Under the pieces are notes generated by a model. The model was not told the origin of the DNA and ran no database searches. It worked only from the letters and a program-made list of their open reading frames with translations. From DTU015 sp964641455 (lineage in GTDB: Bacteria; Bacillota; Sulfobacillia; Fermentithermobacillales; Fermentithermobacillaceae): a DNA stretch of 46,669 nt. The stretch is taken from contig CAZXLH010000018.1 of the NCBI GenBank assembly GCA_964641455.1, positions 1 to 46,669 of the forward strand, written 5' to 3'. Within the stretch, counting starts at the first letter, position 1. Each line of letters opens with the position of its first letter. The translations under genes and the position numbers were made by a program. Positions 16,130 through 24,691 of this stretch are shown one piece after another.

Positions 16130-17083
16130 TTATGCTCTTGAGCACAAATGTATATACTTGAGCATATTAAAAAGCATCTTGTCTCTTCTCTTTATGGCCT
16201 CTTCATCTTTCCCGCCTGAGTAATCGTAAAAACCCTTCTTTGACTTAACGCCCAATTGGGCTGTATCCATCATTTCTTGCAGCATCTTGGGAGGTTTCTT
16301 CATATCGCTCAGTTCTTCAAAAAGGTAGTCAGATATGTAGTAAAAAGTATCCAACCCGCCTAAATCTGCAGTTTGAAGCGGGCCTATTATTGGATACCTG
16401 AAACCCGGACCGTATTTCATGGCTCTATCAACATCTTTGAATGTAGCGATGCCTTCATCTACTATATACAAAGCCTCTCTAAACACTGCAAACTGAAGCC
16501 TGTTTCCAATGAAACCGGGAGCGTCTTTTTGTACAACGACCGCTTCTTTGTCAATGATCGTCATGAGTTTCTTCATCTCTTCAACGGTGTGGCCAGATGT
16601 TTGGTCTGCCCTTGTGAGTTCGACCAGTGGGATTATGTGGGACGGGTTCCAGAAATGCATTCCAATGAACCTTTGCTTGTTTTCTACTTTTTCGGATATT
16701 CCGTTTATGCTAAGCCCTGACGTGTTTGTAGCAAAAAAAGCGTCTTTTTTGGCAATTGCTTCTGTTTCATGCCAGAAATCTTGCTTTATGTCTAATTTTT
16801 CGGTAATGGCTTCTATGATAAGATCTGCATCGCTGAAAACTTGTGTATCTGTGCTGTAGGAAATGAGTTGCTTAACTTGTTGCGCCTCTTCCTGTGACAT
16901 TATCCCTTGTTCAATAAGGCTGCTATTAAAAATGTCAACCAGTCTGTCGGATTTCTGCAAGTACTCCTCGGCTATATCTGTTACGACGACTTTGTACCCT
17001 TTTCTGGCAAAAACTTGCGCTATTCCCGAACCCATGGTACCGGCTCCGGCAACGCCGATTTTCTTTATGTCCCCGACTCTCAT
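16130..17083 (-). CDS. 3-hydroxyacyl-CoA (3-hydroxybutyryl-CoA) dehydrogenase
   Basis: 317 residues from the ATG at 17083, preceded by GGAGG with six bases spacing. It interconverts 3-hydroxyacyl-CoA and 3-oxoacyl-CoA with NAD(H), in butyrate formation or fatty acid oxidation. Motifs: GAGTMGSGIAQVFARKG (NAD binding, residues 9-25), ITEKLDIK, FFATNTSG, GMHFWNP with the catalytic histidine, and VVVQKDAPGFIGNR. The length and single-domain layout match Hbd-type enzymes, although the last 20 residues after KGFYDYSGG are longer than usual. It is probably in an operon with the GntP permease. Confidence 0.9.
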   Translation of the reverse strand: MRVGDIKKIGVAGAGTMGSGIAQVFARKGYKVVVTDIAEEYLQKSDRLVDIFNSSLIEQGIMSQEEAQQVKQLISYSTDTQVFSDADLIIEAITEKLDIKQDFWHETEAIAKKDAFFATNTSGLSINGISEKVENKQRFIGMHFWNPSHIIPLVELTRADQTSGHTVEEMKKLMTIIDKEAVVVQKDAPGFIGNRLQFAVFREALYIVDEGIATFKDVDRAMKYGPGFRYPIIGPLQTADLGGLDTFYYISDYLFEELSDMKKPPKMLQEMMDTAQLGVKSKKGFYDYSGGKDEEAIKRRDKMLFNMLKYIHLCSRA

Positions 17084-17353
17084 TACAATCCTCCTATGTA
17101 TGAAGATGTCATTTATTGAAGACAAGCCTATTATAACCTATATCATGACGGATTCTGACACTTTTTAACATGGATTTGCTGTGATTAACCGTAAGAGTAT
17201 GATACAACCACAATTATGTATATCCATTGTCTCACTGCAAGGCCTGGAAACTGCCTATGAAGTAACTAGGATCGTCTCACATTACTACCCGTTCCGGTGA
17301 TACAAGCGGCAACCTAACGCATGATTCTCAGAAAAGAGAGCACAAACGATATA

Positions 17354-17394
17354 AGGCCTTCCCTAAAGTTATAATTACACTTTAAGAAAGGCCT
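17354..17394 (-). terminator. Hairpin downstream of the flavoprotein gene
   Basis: AGGCCTTNCNTAAAGT-type arms (17354-17369 and 17379-17394) pair around a nine-base AT loop. It lies 65 bases past the stop of the leftward flavoprotein gene, and the minus strand continues TATATCGTTTG. The upstream region 17126-17353 shows nothing else clear. Confidence 0.5.
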
Positions 17395-17458
17395 ATCAAA
17401 TTTCTCATGACTTGCCGGGAACAGCAATTTTCTCAAAGCCCCGGCATTGCTTTACAGG

Positions 17459-19210
17459 TTAATTCCCTGCTGCATATTCTGCTGCGCTGACGCCACAAAT
17501 ACGTCCATATACTATGCAGCCACAAACAGCTGATACTCCGTCATGGACTCCACCTGTGACTTCTCCGCCTGCATAAAGGCCAGGAATAGGTTCTTCGTTC
17601 TTGTCCAGAACTTGGCCCTTAGTATTGATACGTATTCCACCGGCAGTTGTGTGTGCCGTAGGAACAACCTTAATCGCATAATACATGCCTTCGCCAATCG
17701 GTTTTTCCATTCCTCGGGTCCTTCCAAAGGCTGTATCTTCACCTTTTTCAACCATCTCGTTCCATTCCTCAACAGTAGCCTTTAGAGTTTCAGCATCAAG
17801 ATCAATCTGTTCTGCTAACTCCTCTAAAGTATCTGCAGTGAAATAACAGTTGGGCAACATATAACTGGATAGCCGATCTGCCTGGCTATTATAAGAGTCT
17901 TCATCAATTATTGCCCAATAGTGTTTCTCCGGATAATCGGCTATTGCTTGAATATGCAAATCGTCGCCCTCAACAAAAATGGTATCTGATGTGTGGAATT
18001 CGTCCATGAAACGCTTTCCGTTTTGAGCAACAGCGATAAAATTATCTACCCTTGGCAGAGTAGGACGTATACGCATAATCTCCATATTTTCCAAATCTGC
18101 ACCTACTGCAGTTGCCATAATGATACCGTCGCCTGTACTGCCGGCTGCAGAGTTAGTACCTATGCCCTTTAGCCTTGGATCGTACTCGGCAACCATTTCA
18201 TTATTGGAAGCAAAGTTCCCGGTTGCGATTACAACAGATTTTGCTCTAATCTCATACTCTTGCCCTGAGCGTGTATGACGCGCCTTGGCTCCTACCACTG
18301 CTCCGTCTTCGGTGAGCAATTCATAGCCAGGTGTCCCATAATACACATCTACATCAAGTTTCTCTATTTCTTCAATCATCGGTTCTACAATGTTAAGGCC
18401 GGCAGCCCCCTTTTCCGGACGATGTGCTCTTTCTACCGGGCTGCCATGGCCTGCTACTTGCATGCTCATGTCTGCGCCCATATCTGCCAGAAAGTAAACA
18501 GCATCAGCAGATTCTTCTACCATTACATCAAGCAGTTCCGGATTTCTGTAGGTTACTCCCCTTGAACGAATAAAAGCCGCGAAATCTTCAGGTTTGTCCT
18601 GTATTCCGCGAGCTTCTTGGAATGTTGTACCGGCTGCCTCTATTCCTCCGCCTGCCCTGATCGTATCGCCGCCTAAATAATCAAGCTTTTCCAAAATTAT
18701 AACATCGGCTCCGGCTCGAGCGGCTTCTATACTTGCTGAAAGGCCTGCTCCTCCTCCGCCAATCACAAGTACATCGGTTTCCAACTCAATAAGTTCGCCG
18801 GCAGTTGGTTCATCAGCAGGATCTCTTTTCTTCAATTCTTCTATGTTTCCACCTGCTTGTTCTGCACAATCAGCCACTGCCTCAAATAAAGCCATGCTCG
18901 TAACCGTTGCTCCGGTCACGGCATCAATTCCTAAAGATTGTTTTTCCTTGATCAAGCCTGGCAGCCTTTCCAAAGCGATACTGCCAATACCTATCGACTC
19001 ATTTTGCTCATCAATCACTATGTCTGTAATAGCATCTTCAGAAAAGGTAACAGATACCTTCATGTCTCCTTGATGCCCTCTTACAACTGCTTCGTATGTA
19101 CCGGCAGTATAAGATTGCTGGCCATTATCGTCATTGGTACAGCCGGATACACTTGCAACTAATACGACTAGCGCCAACATTAGTACGACTGATCTTCTCT
19201 TGTTTTTCAT
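17459..19210 (-). CDS. Exported FMN/FAD flavoprotein reductase (fumarate/urocanate reductase-like) lipoprotein
   Basis: 583 residues from the ATG at 19210 (AAGGGAG upstream). The N-terminus is a lipoprotein signal ending VASVSGC, so the protein should be anchored outside the cell. Residues of about 40-120 form an FMN-binding domain with AVTGATVTS, whose threonine would carry covalent FMN after ApbE-type attachment. The rest is an FAD-dependent dehydrogenase: VLVIGGGGAGLSASIEAARAG, GGGIEAAG, a HTSDT block, and GLYAGGEVTGGVHG-like ending (read GGEVTGGVHDGVS). Related enzymes reduce fumarate, urocanate or methacrylate as electron acceptors. No heme motif is present. The gene stands alone. Confidence 0.88.
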   Translation of the reverse strand: MKNKRRSVVLMLALVVLVASVSGCTNDDNGQQSYTAGTYEAVVRGHQGDMKVSVTFSEDAITDIVIDEQNESIGIGSIALERLPGLIKEKQSLGIDAVTGATVTSMALFEAVADCAEQAGGNIEELKKRDPADEPTAGELIELETDVLVIGGGGAGLSASIEAARAGADVIILEKLDYLGGDTIRAGGGIEAAGTTFQEARGIQDKPEDFAAFIRSRGVTYRNPELLDVMVEESADAVYFLADMGADMSMQVAGHGSPVERAHRPEKGAAGLNIVEPMIEEIEKLDVDVYYGTPGYELLTEDGAVVGAKARHTRSGQEYEIRAKSVVIATGNFASNNEMVAEYDPRLKGIGTNSAAGSTGDGIIMATAVGADLENMEIMRIRPTLPRVDNFIAVAQNGKRFMDEFHTSDTIFVEGDDLHIQAIADYPEKHYWAIIDEDSYNSQADRLSSYMLPNCYFTADTLEELAEQIDLDAETLKATVEEWNEMVEKGEDTAFGRTRGMEKPIGEGMYYAIKVVPTAHTTAGGIRINTKGQVLDKNEEPIPGLYAGGEVTGGVHDGVSAVCGCIVYGRICGVSAAEYAAGN

Positions 19211-19618
19211 AAAATACTCCCTTCTGCCAAAAATGTTATGTTGTCTACTTCCTATTATCATAGTAACAGACGGTTGCTCTTTTAACCAAGAGTAATTCTT
19301 GAAACCTGTCCAGCAAATGTTGGATTAGTCCCAAAAATAAGTACTCTTCTGAACCTTTGTTCCAGTATGGCTCCGGAAGCAAACAGTGGATGTATGGGTT
19401 ATCGTCAAAGCATCGGCGGCAGAGTTTAAGTGTAAACGCCTAACTTTCACCCCATCAGGCAAACGTCGAACGGCAAGAAAGAATCTGCCAGTGAATGTGG
19501 TAGCCACAATTCCACAACCTCAGCCCTGTCAATGCAGTATAGGCAGAACGCACAAAGCGTCAGGGTAAATAAGTTGGAAAATAAGTTACGCATTGTTCCA
19601 ATACTCAGTGTGAGCGTT

Positions 19619-19686
19619 AAGCCGCCCGGCATGTACGTTAGATGCATACAATATGGCAAACATTGTTCCAAACAGCCAGGCGGCTC
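19619..19686 (-). terminator. GC-rich long-loop hairpin after tldE (pair 2)
   Basis: AAGCCGCCCGGC and GCCAGGCGGCTC pair at 10 of 12 positions around a 44-base loop, just past the tldE stop. No T-run follows on the minus strand. CATTGTTCCA occurs twice, near 19592 and 19660. In the rest of 19262-19692 I see no gene; it should contain the promoter of the flavoprotein gene. Confidence 0.3.
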
Positions 19687-19692
19687 ATTGAC

Positions 19693-21003
19693 TTAAAATT
19701 CTGTAACGCCGGTAAAGTTGAAAGCAGGAATCCTAATGGCAGGCACTACGGCATATCTCACATTAACAGTCTCTTTGCCAATCATGTCAAAAGTATTGAA
19801 CACTCTAAGAGCACTTTCTGTGAACCTCAGGTTCTTGATCGGCTTTGTCACCTTCCCGTCTTCTATAAGGAAAGTACCGTCCCTGGTCATGCCGGTAACC
19901 AAGACTCTAATTGGATGAGCCATATTGGTATAGTGGAACCTGGTCACTAAAATGCCCCGCTTGGTAGTCTTGATCATTTCCTCTACCGTCGAGTCTCCCG
20001 GAGCCACAAAAATGTTGGGCGGAAATACGCCTGTTGGCTGCTTACCATATTTCTTAGCGGTACGGAAACTGTAAAATAACTCTTTGGGAACTCCGTGCTC
20101 AATTATGACCACTTTTCTTTTTGGAAGCCCTTCATTGTCAAAAGAAGTAGAAAATCCCCTGGGATCGAGGCCATCGTCCCAAACCGTCAGTTTGTCGTTA
20201 AAAATCTTCTGGCCCAATTTGCCTGAAAGGTAACTTCGCCCTTCATGATAGGATTCGCCCTCAAAACCGATTGCAAGGTACATCATCATGTCTGCAACAG
20301 CGAGAGGTTCCAGCACAACTTCATATTCACCTGCTGGTATAGAAACAGGGTTCTCGGACAAAGCGCACTTTTCCACAGCAACCTGTGCAATTTCATCAGG
20401 TAAAATCTCCCCGGCATTCCTGGAGCGTGCCTGGGCATAGCCTGAACCGGTATCTGACATCACAACAGTCTGCAACGAGGCTGAAGTTGATGCCTGGTAT
20501 GCACGAATTCCATGGGAATTGGCGATACATGTCTCACCTGCACCGGTAGAATACGCTCCTGCTGCCTCGAAACCTTTGGCCTTTGCCGCGTCAACAATAA
20601 CCTTGACACCCTCTGCTCGCTGCATAGCGGTAAACTCAAATGTCTCCGGAACAAAAGCATCTACTTCAGGCAATTCCTGAGGGCCCGGAAGCCCCTGGAA
20701 CTCTTCGTTGGGCTTTTGCAGCCGGGCTATCTCAGCAGCCATCTCAATTGTGCTGTCTATGGATTGTTTATCTAAAGCATTAGTCGATGCAGACCCGACT
20801 TTCTTTCCGAAAATGATGCTTACAGAAAGAGTGCTGCCGGCTTCTGAAACATTCTGATGGATATAATTATCGCAGAACCTGGTTAGATGAGAAACACCCC
20901 CGCGTATGGACACACTTGTAAGTTCACCGGGTGACTTTTCAATTACATAATCAGCCAAGCGAAGCATCTCTTCTTTTCCCAAAAGCCCTTTTGTTACTGC
21001 CAT
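19693..21003 (-). CDS. TldE/PmbA-family metallopeptidase subunit (pair 2)
   Basis: 436 residues. Non-catalytic partner of the adjacent TldD-like protein; no HExxxH is present. Family-like stretches are YIHQNVSEAG, ANSHGIRAYQAST, YEVVLEPLAVADMM, FDNEGLPKRKVVIIEHGV, and PNIFVAPGDSTVEEMIKTT. The end (RVFNTFDMIGKETVNVRY...PAIRIPAFNFTGV) differs from pair 1. The ATG at 21003 lies inside the end of tldD, overlapping by ten bases, which indicates translational coupling. It is diverged from the 9.2 kb copy rather than a recent duplicate. Substrate unknown; modified peptides or leader peptides are the known kinds. Confidence 0.85.
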   Translation of the reverse strand: MAVTKGLLGKEEMLRLADYVIEKSPGELTSVSIRGGVSHLTRFCDNYIHQNVSEAGSTLSVSIIFGKKVGSASTNALDKQSIDSTIEMAAEIARLQKPNEEFQGLPGPQELPEVDAFVPETFEFTAMQRAEGVKVIVDAAKAKGFEAAGAYSTGAGETCIANSHGIRAYQASTSASLQTVVMSDTGSGYAQARSRNAGEILPDEIAQVAVEKCALSENPVSIPAGEYEVVLEPLAVADMMMYLAIGFEGESYHEGRSYLSGKLGQKIFNDKLTVWDDGLDPRGFSTSFDNEGLPKRKVVIIEHGVPKELFYSFRTAKKYGKQPTGVFPPNIFVAPGDSTVEEMIKTTKRGILVTRFHYTNMAHPIRVLVTGMTRDGTFLIEDGKVTKPIKNLRFTESALRVFNTFDMIGKETVNVRYAVVPAIRIPAFNFTGVTEF

Positions 21004-22445
21004 TTGCCTACACCTACCTTCACGTTTCTAAACCGCGATGTCGCCGAACCGTGTCCAACGTGAGCAGACTGCCCCGGCTCGCCCTTACCGCAGTTAGGAA
21101 CTCCCCATATACGCCAATCGTCTTTACCCGCCACTGCATCACAAGATCGCCAGAACTCATACGTGATTCCTGTGTAGTTGGCATTCTTAACCATGTCACC
21201 GAGCGAACCGTCTTTGATCTCATAGGCCATTTCGGTTCCGAATTGGAAGTTCAAGCGCTTATCGTCTATCGACCATGACTTGTTGGTTTCAAGAAAGATT
21301 CCGTCTTTGGTATCTTTGATTATCTCGTCTTTTGTCCAGTCACCGGGCTCCAGGTTAATGTTGGTCATTCGAATTATTGGGATGCGGTTCCATCCTGATG
21401 CTCTCATAGCTCCCGTCGATTGTTGCCCGAGCTCATGAGCTGTCTCTCTGGATGACAGGTAATTCTTGAAGATACCTTTATCCACAATACAAGTCCTTTG
21501 GGCCGGTACCCCTTCATCGTCAAAACCGAATGTCCCAAGCGCACCGGGAATAGTGGCATCAGCATAAATGGTTACATTGTCAGAACCATACCGAAAATTC
21601 CCTTGCTTCTCCGGGGTAAGAAAACTGGTGCCGGCATAACTTGCCTCTTGCCCAAACACCCTGTCCAATTCAATGGGATGCCCGCACGATTCATGGATCT
21701 GCAAAGTAAGTTGAGAACTATCAATCACTACCGTGGTAGATTTTTGCGGACACTGTTTTGCCGAAACAAGCGCCACAGCCTCGTCTGCCACTCTCTCTGC
21801 GTTCCCGGGAAGATCCATCTCCAGAACAGATTCGTAGCCGCGGGATGACCAATCCCCTCCGGCAGAATTAGGATACGAACGCCTCTGAATTTCCCCTTGT
21901 CCCGCTGCCAAGGCGCTTATCCCGGCACCGGTTTCAGTCTTAATCTGCTCTATAAAGCTGCCTTCAGTAGACGCAAACACTTTTTCTTCCCTAAACGCCA
22001 CAATGTTGCCTTGAGCCACCCGAACGCCTTTGTTTGCCCGCATAAGCCTGTCGGCTTCCAAAAGCAGCTCAATCTGTTCCTCGTCCTTAACAGTAAACGG
22101 ATCGATGTCATACTTAGATTCCCATTTGGCGACAACAGGCTCAAGAGCCGCTAAACTGACATCCCGATCTCTCTTCACTGTCGCCGAGGCCTTGGCAATT
22201 GCCACTGCCTGAGCTGTCACCCTCTCAACCTCACTGTCAGTTACCGTGGAACTCGATGAAAATCCCCAGGCCCCGTCTAGCAAGACCCTAACACCGAATC
22301 CCTTGTTACGATTCGAACTCATGGAATTAACGTTGCCATTTCTGGTACGTACGGCTTTTCGCTTGCTATCCACAACACGGATATCAGCGTAAGACGCACC
22401 AAGGCTTCTCGCTTTGTCCAGAGCTTTTTGTGTGAGGTTCTCCAA
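20994..22445 (-). CDS. TldD-family zinc metallopeptidase (pair 2)
   Basis: 483 residues. Zinc motif HESCGH at about residue 251 fits HExxxH of TldD proteases. The C-terminal part has FGFDDEGVPAQRTCIVDKG, IPIIRMTNINLEPG and VPNCGKGEPGQSAHVGHG with the late cysteine. N-terminal LGASYADIRVVDSKRKAVRTRNG resembles the substrate-facing strand seen in archaeal and clostridial TldD homologues. The TTG at 22445 is supported by AGGAGGTGGATAACA. It forms a two-gene unit with the next gene. Motif spacing and C-terminus separate it from the pair at 10.5 kb, so the two complexes may have different substrates. Confidence 0.88.
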   Translation of the reverse strand: MENLTQKALDKARSLGASYADIRVVDSKRKAVRTRNGNVNSMSSNRNKGFGVRVLLDGAWGFSSSSTVTDSEVERVTAQAVAIAKASATVKRDRDVSLAALEPVVAKWESKYDIDPFTVKDEEQIELLLEADRLMRANKGVRVAQGNIVAFREEKVFASTEGSFIEQIKTETGAGISALAAGQGEIQRRSYPNSAGGDWSSRGYESVLEMDLPGNAERVADEAVALVSAKQCPQKSTTVVIDSSQLTLQIHESCGHPIELDRVFGQEASYAGTSFLTPEKQGNFRYGSDNVTIYADATIPGALGTFGFDDEGVPAQRTCIVDKGIFKNYLSSRETAHELGQQSTGAMRASGWNRIPIIRMTNINLEPGDWTKDEIIKDTKDGIFLETNKSWSIDDKRLNFQFGTEMAYEIKDGSLGDMVKNANYTGITYEFWRSCDAVAGKDDWRIWGVPNCGKGEPGQSAHVGHGSATSRFRNVKVGVGKWQ

Positions 22446-22723
22446 TGTTATCCACCTCCTGGCATGGTTTACTCAGTTATCCATTCTACACTGATGCCAG
22501 GTTTCCTCTTTCATTGGGCAGATTGTTTGTGATACGAAGGAAACAACGCATTTGGAACCCTGCCGAAGTTTTTCGGCATCTTTATAACTTACAGATTTAT
22601 CCTAATGGCCCTGCCTATACCCTCAAGGGCCTACCCCTTATCCATTAAGGAATAAAGAAGCAAACCCTCTACTTCCCCTTACACGGAGCAAGTTTGCGCT
22701 ATGTGTTAGCAGAGGCAGCAATA

Positions 22724-24139
22724 TCAAAACCCGGCTTCCTGCGTAACACGATCGTGCCTGATCAGAGATTTTTCACGCCAGGCTCCGCGACGGTACCAAA
22801 CGTAGTTAAATACAGCACCCATCACCCAGCTTATAAGCAGCGAAAAGAATATAGCATCAGGCGATCCTTTCGGATAGGTTTTACTTCTTGTCAGCCATGC
22901 CCAAAGGTAAGCCAGAGGTACACGGATGCAAACAGTCGTAAGCATTGAAATCCACATTGATGGCATTGTGTCGCCTGCACCGCGCATGATTCCGCCAAAA
23001 ATCTGGGATATTGCCATAGCAACATAGCCGGCAGAAAGTATGCGAATCTGCCGCACGCCAAGAGTAATAATTTCTTCTGTAGCAGTAAACATACGTATAA
23101 GATTCTCGCCAAAAACAAGCAATAATGCTACCAGCACCAAAGATGTGGAAAGGCTTATTTTCAGGATATCTTTAGTTCCCTGGGCAACACGATCCATTCT
23201 GTTGGCTCCTACATTTTGGCCTACAAAAGTAGCAATTGCCATTCCGTAGGTGAAGTTGGGCATCATTGCGAAACCGTCAATTCTCATAACTGCCGTGGTA
23301 CAAGTAACCACCTGGTAGCCCATACTATTTGTGAGCGCCTGGACAAATACCATGGACATTGAAAAAATAGCCTGGGTAATGCCTGCCGGTAGCCCTAACC
23401 TGAGCAACTGGCCGGTCAGGCCCTTATTTGGGAGGAAATCAGTTCTGGTTATGTCAACAACATCTTTCATTCTAAATAATCTGATAAGACAAAGTACTGC
23501 AGAAACAGCCTGGGAGATAATCGTTGCAAGGGCTGCGCCTGCAACTCCCATATTCAGGCCTGCAATGAACCAAATGTCCAAACCAACATTGATACACGAT
23601 GATAACAACAGCACCAATAACGGAAAGGTGGAATTACCCAACCCGCGTAAGATACCTGATGTTATGTTGTAAAAACCGCTGAACAAGATACCTGACAACA
23701 TTATGGTCAGGTACGCATGGGCATGATCAAAGGTTTCCACAGGAGTGTTGGTTAGCCGCAAAAGTGAGCCTGCCATGGGTATTCCAACTACCATGATTAA
23801 AATTGAAGAGATGAAAATCATGGTCATTGCATTACCAACAGAATGTGACAGGGTTTCTTTGTCTCTGGCTCCAAAATACTGTGCTACCATGATGCCCGTA
23901 CCTGTTGCAATTGCCATGAACATTACCAGCAGCAAACGAAGAACCGGAAGCGTTGTGCCGACAGCTGACAGCGCTTTGTCGCCTACATAACGTCCTACAA
24001 TTATCGAATCCACCGTGCTGTACATCTGCTGTGCAAAGTTACCAATCAGAAGGGGGATCGAGAATTTGAGAAGGTTAAACATTGGCCTTCCGATTGTCAT
24101 ATCTTGCGAGCCAAACAGCTCGTTTATCTTTTTGAGCAT
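22724..24139 (-). CDS. MATE-family efflux transporter
   Basis: 471 residues with about 12 hydrophobic segments in two halves. The first half begins LLKFSIPLLIGNFAQQMYSTVDSIIVGRYVG (in blocks), the typical MATE entry, with ALSAVGTTLPVL; the second half repeats the pattern with LGLPAGITQAIFSMS and GFAMMPNFTYGMAIATFVGQNVG. It exports cationic or organic compounds in exchange for Na+ or H+. The ATG at 24139 has AGGTGGG upstream. It is divergent from the flippase gene. The space 22446-22723 between it and tldD holds only TGCCGAA-GTTT-TTCGGCA at 22561-22578, a small hairpin. Confidence 0.9.
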   Translation of the reverse strand: MLKKINELFGSQDMTIGRPMFNLLKFSIPLLIGNFAQQMYSTVDSIIVGRYVGDKALSAVGTTLPVLRLLLVMFMAIATGTGIMVAQYFGARDKETLSHSVGNAMTMIFISSILIMVVGIPMAGSLLRLTNTPVETFDHAHAYLTIMLSGILFSGFYNITSGILRGLGNSTFPLLVLLLSSCINVGLDIWFIAGLNMGVAGAALATIISQAVSAVLCLIRLFRMKDVVDITRTDFLPNKGLTGQLLRLGLPAGITQAIFSMSMVFVQALTNSMGYQVVTCTTAVMRIDGFAMMPNFTYGMAIATFVGQNVGANRMDRVAQGTKDILKISLSTSLVLVALLLVFGENLIRMFTATEEIITLGVRQIRILSAGYVAMAISQIFGGIMRGAGDTMPSMWISMLTTVCIRVPLAYLWAWLTRSKTYPKGSPDAIFFSLLISWVMGAVFNYVWYRRGAWREKSLIRHDRVTQEAGF

Positions 24140-24312
24140 GCAAACCCACCTTTTGCTTTCATAATTATGTTACATAAATCCTTATATTTCAATATAAAGC
24201 GAACAGACAAAACAGTCATTTCAATAGATTAAGGACATCTTCATGAACCTTCCTCGAACTTTCGAGGTACGTAGCAATTCTATGCCAATCAATAATACCA
24301 AATGCAGGCTGA

Positions 24313-24389
24313 CAATAACAAACATATATGCGACACACTCCGAAGAAAAAAACGGAGACCGGGACAATCTGGGCAACAATAACAAACAT
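24313..24389. repeat. 14-base direct repeat in a divergent intergenic region
   Basis: ACAATAACAAACAT occurs at 24313-24326 and 24376-24389, in the 552-base region between the MATE gene and the flippase gene. The repeat could be a regulator site. The region is AT-rich, must contain both promoters, and shows no gene I can support. Confidence 0.3.
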
Positions 24390-24691
24390 TACATAGAACA
24401 CCTGGAATTTTACGTAAATAACGAGATTTCGGGCCGCCTCAAAACAGAGACCTAAATGGAGAGTTTATTTAAAATCATCACAACTGCAGAAACCTCAAGT
24501 AGTTCCAAATCACTCTATGTCAACAAAACCATGCCAGTCTGCAAAACATGCTATATTATCCCTTCCACGGCCAACATGATAAACTAAGGAAGAAATTTAG
24601 GCAGGACAAGGCCTTTATGATTCAGGCCGTTTTCAAAATACGGGTAATCGCTTAAACCGTGGTTTATGAAGGCCTTATGAGGAGGAAAAGC

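Noticed and set aside
19386..19671. Short open frames on both strands between the flavoprotein and tldE
   Set aside because: They oppose each other, have no ribosome sites and no protein-like pattern.
24216..24455. Open frames on both strands in the MATE-flippase gap
   Set aside because: AT-rich chance frames; neither shows a family or a start signal.
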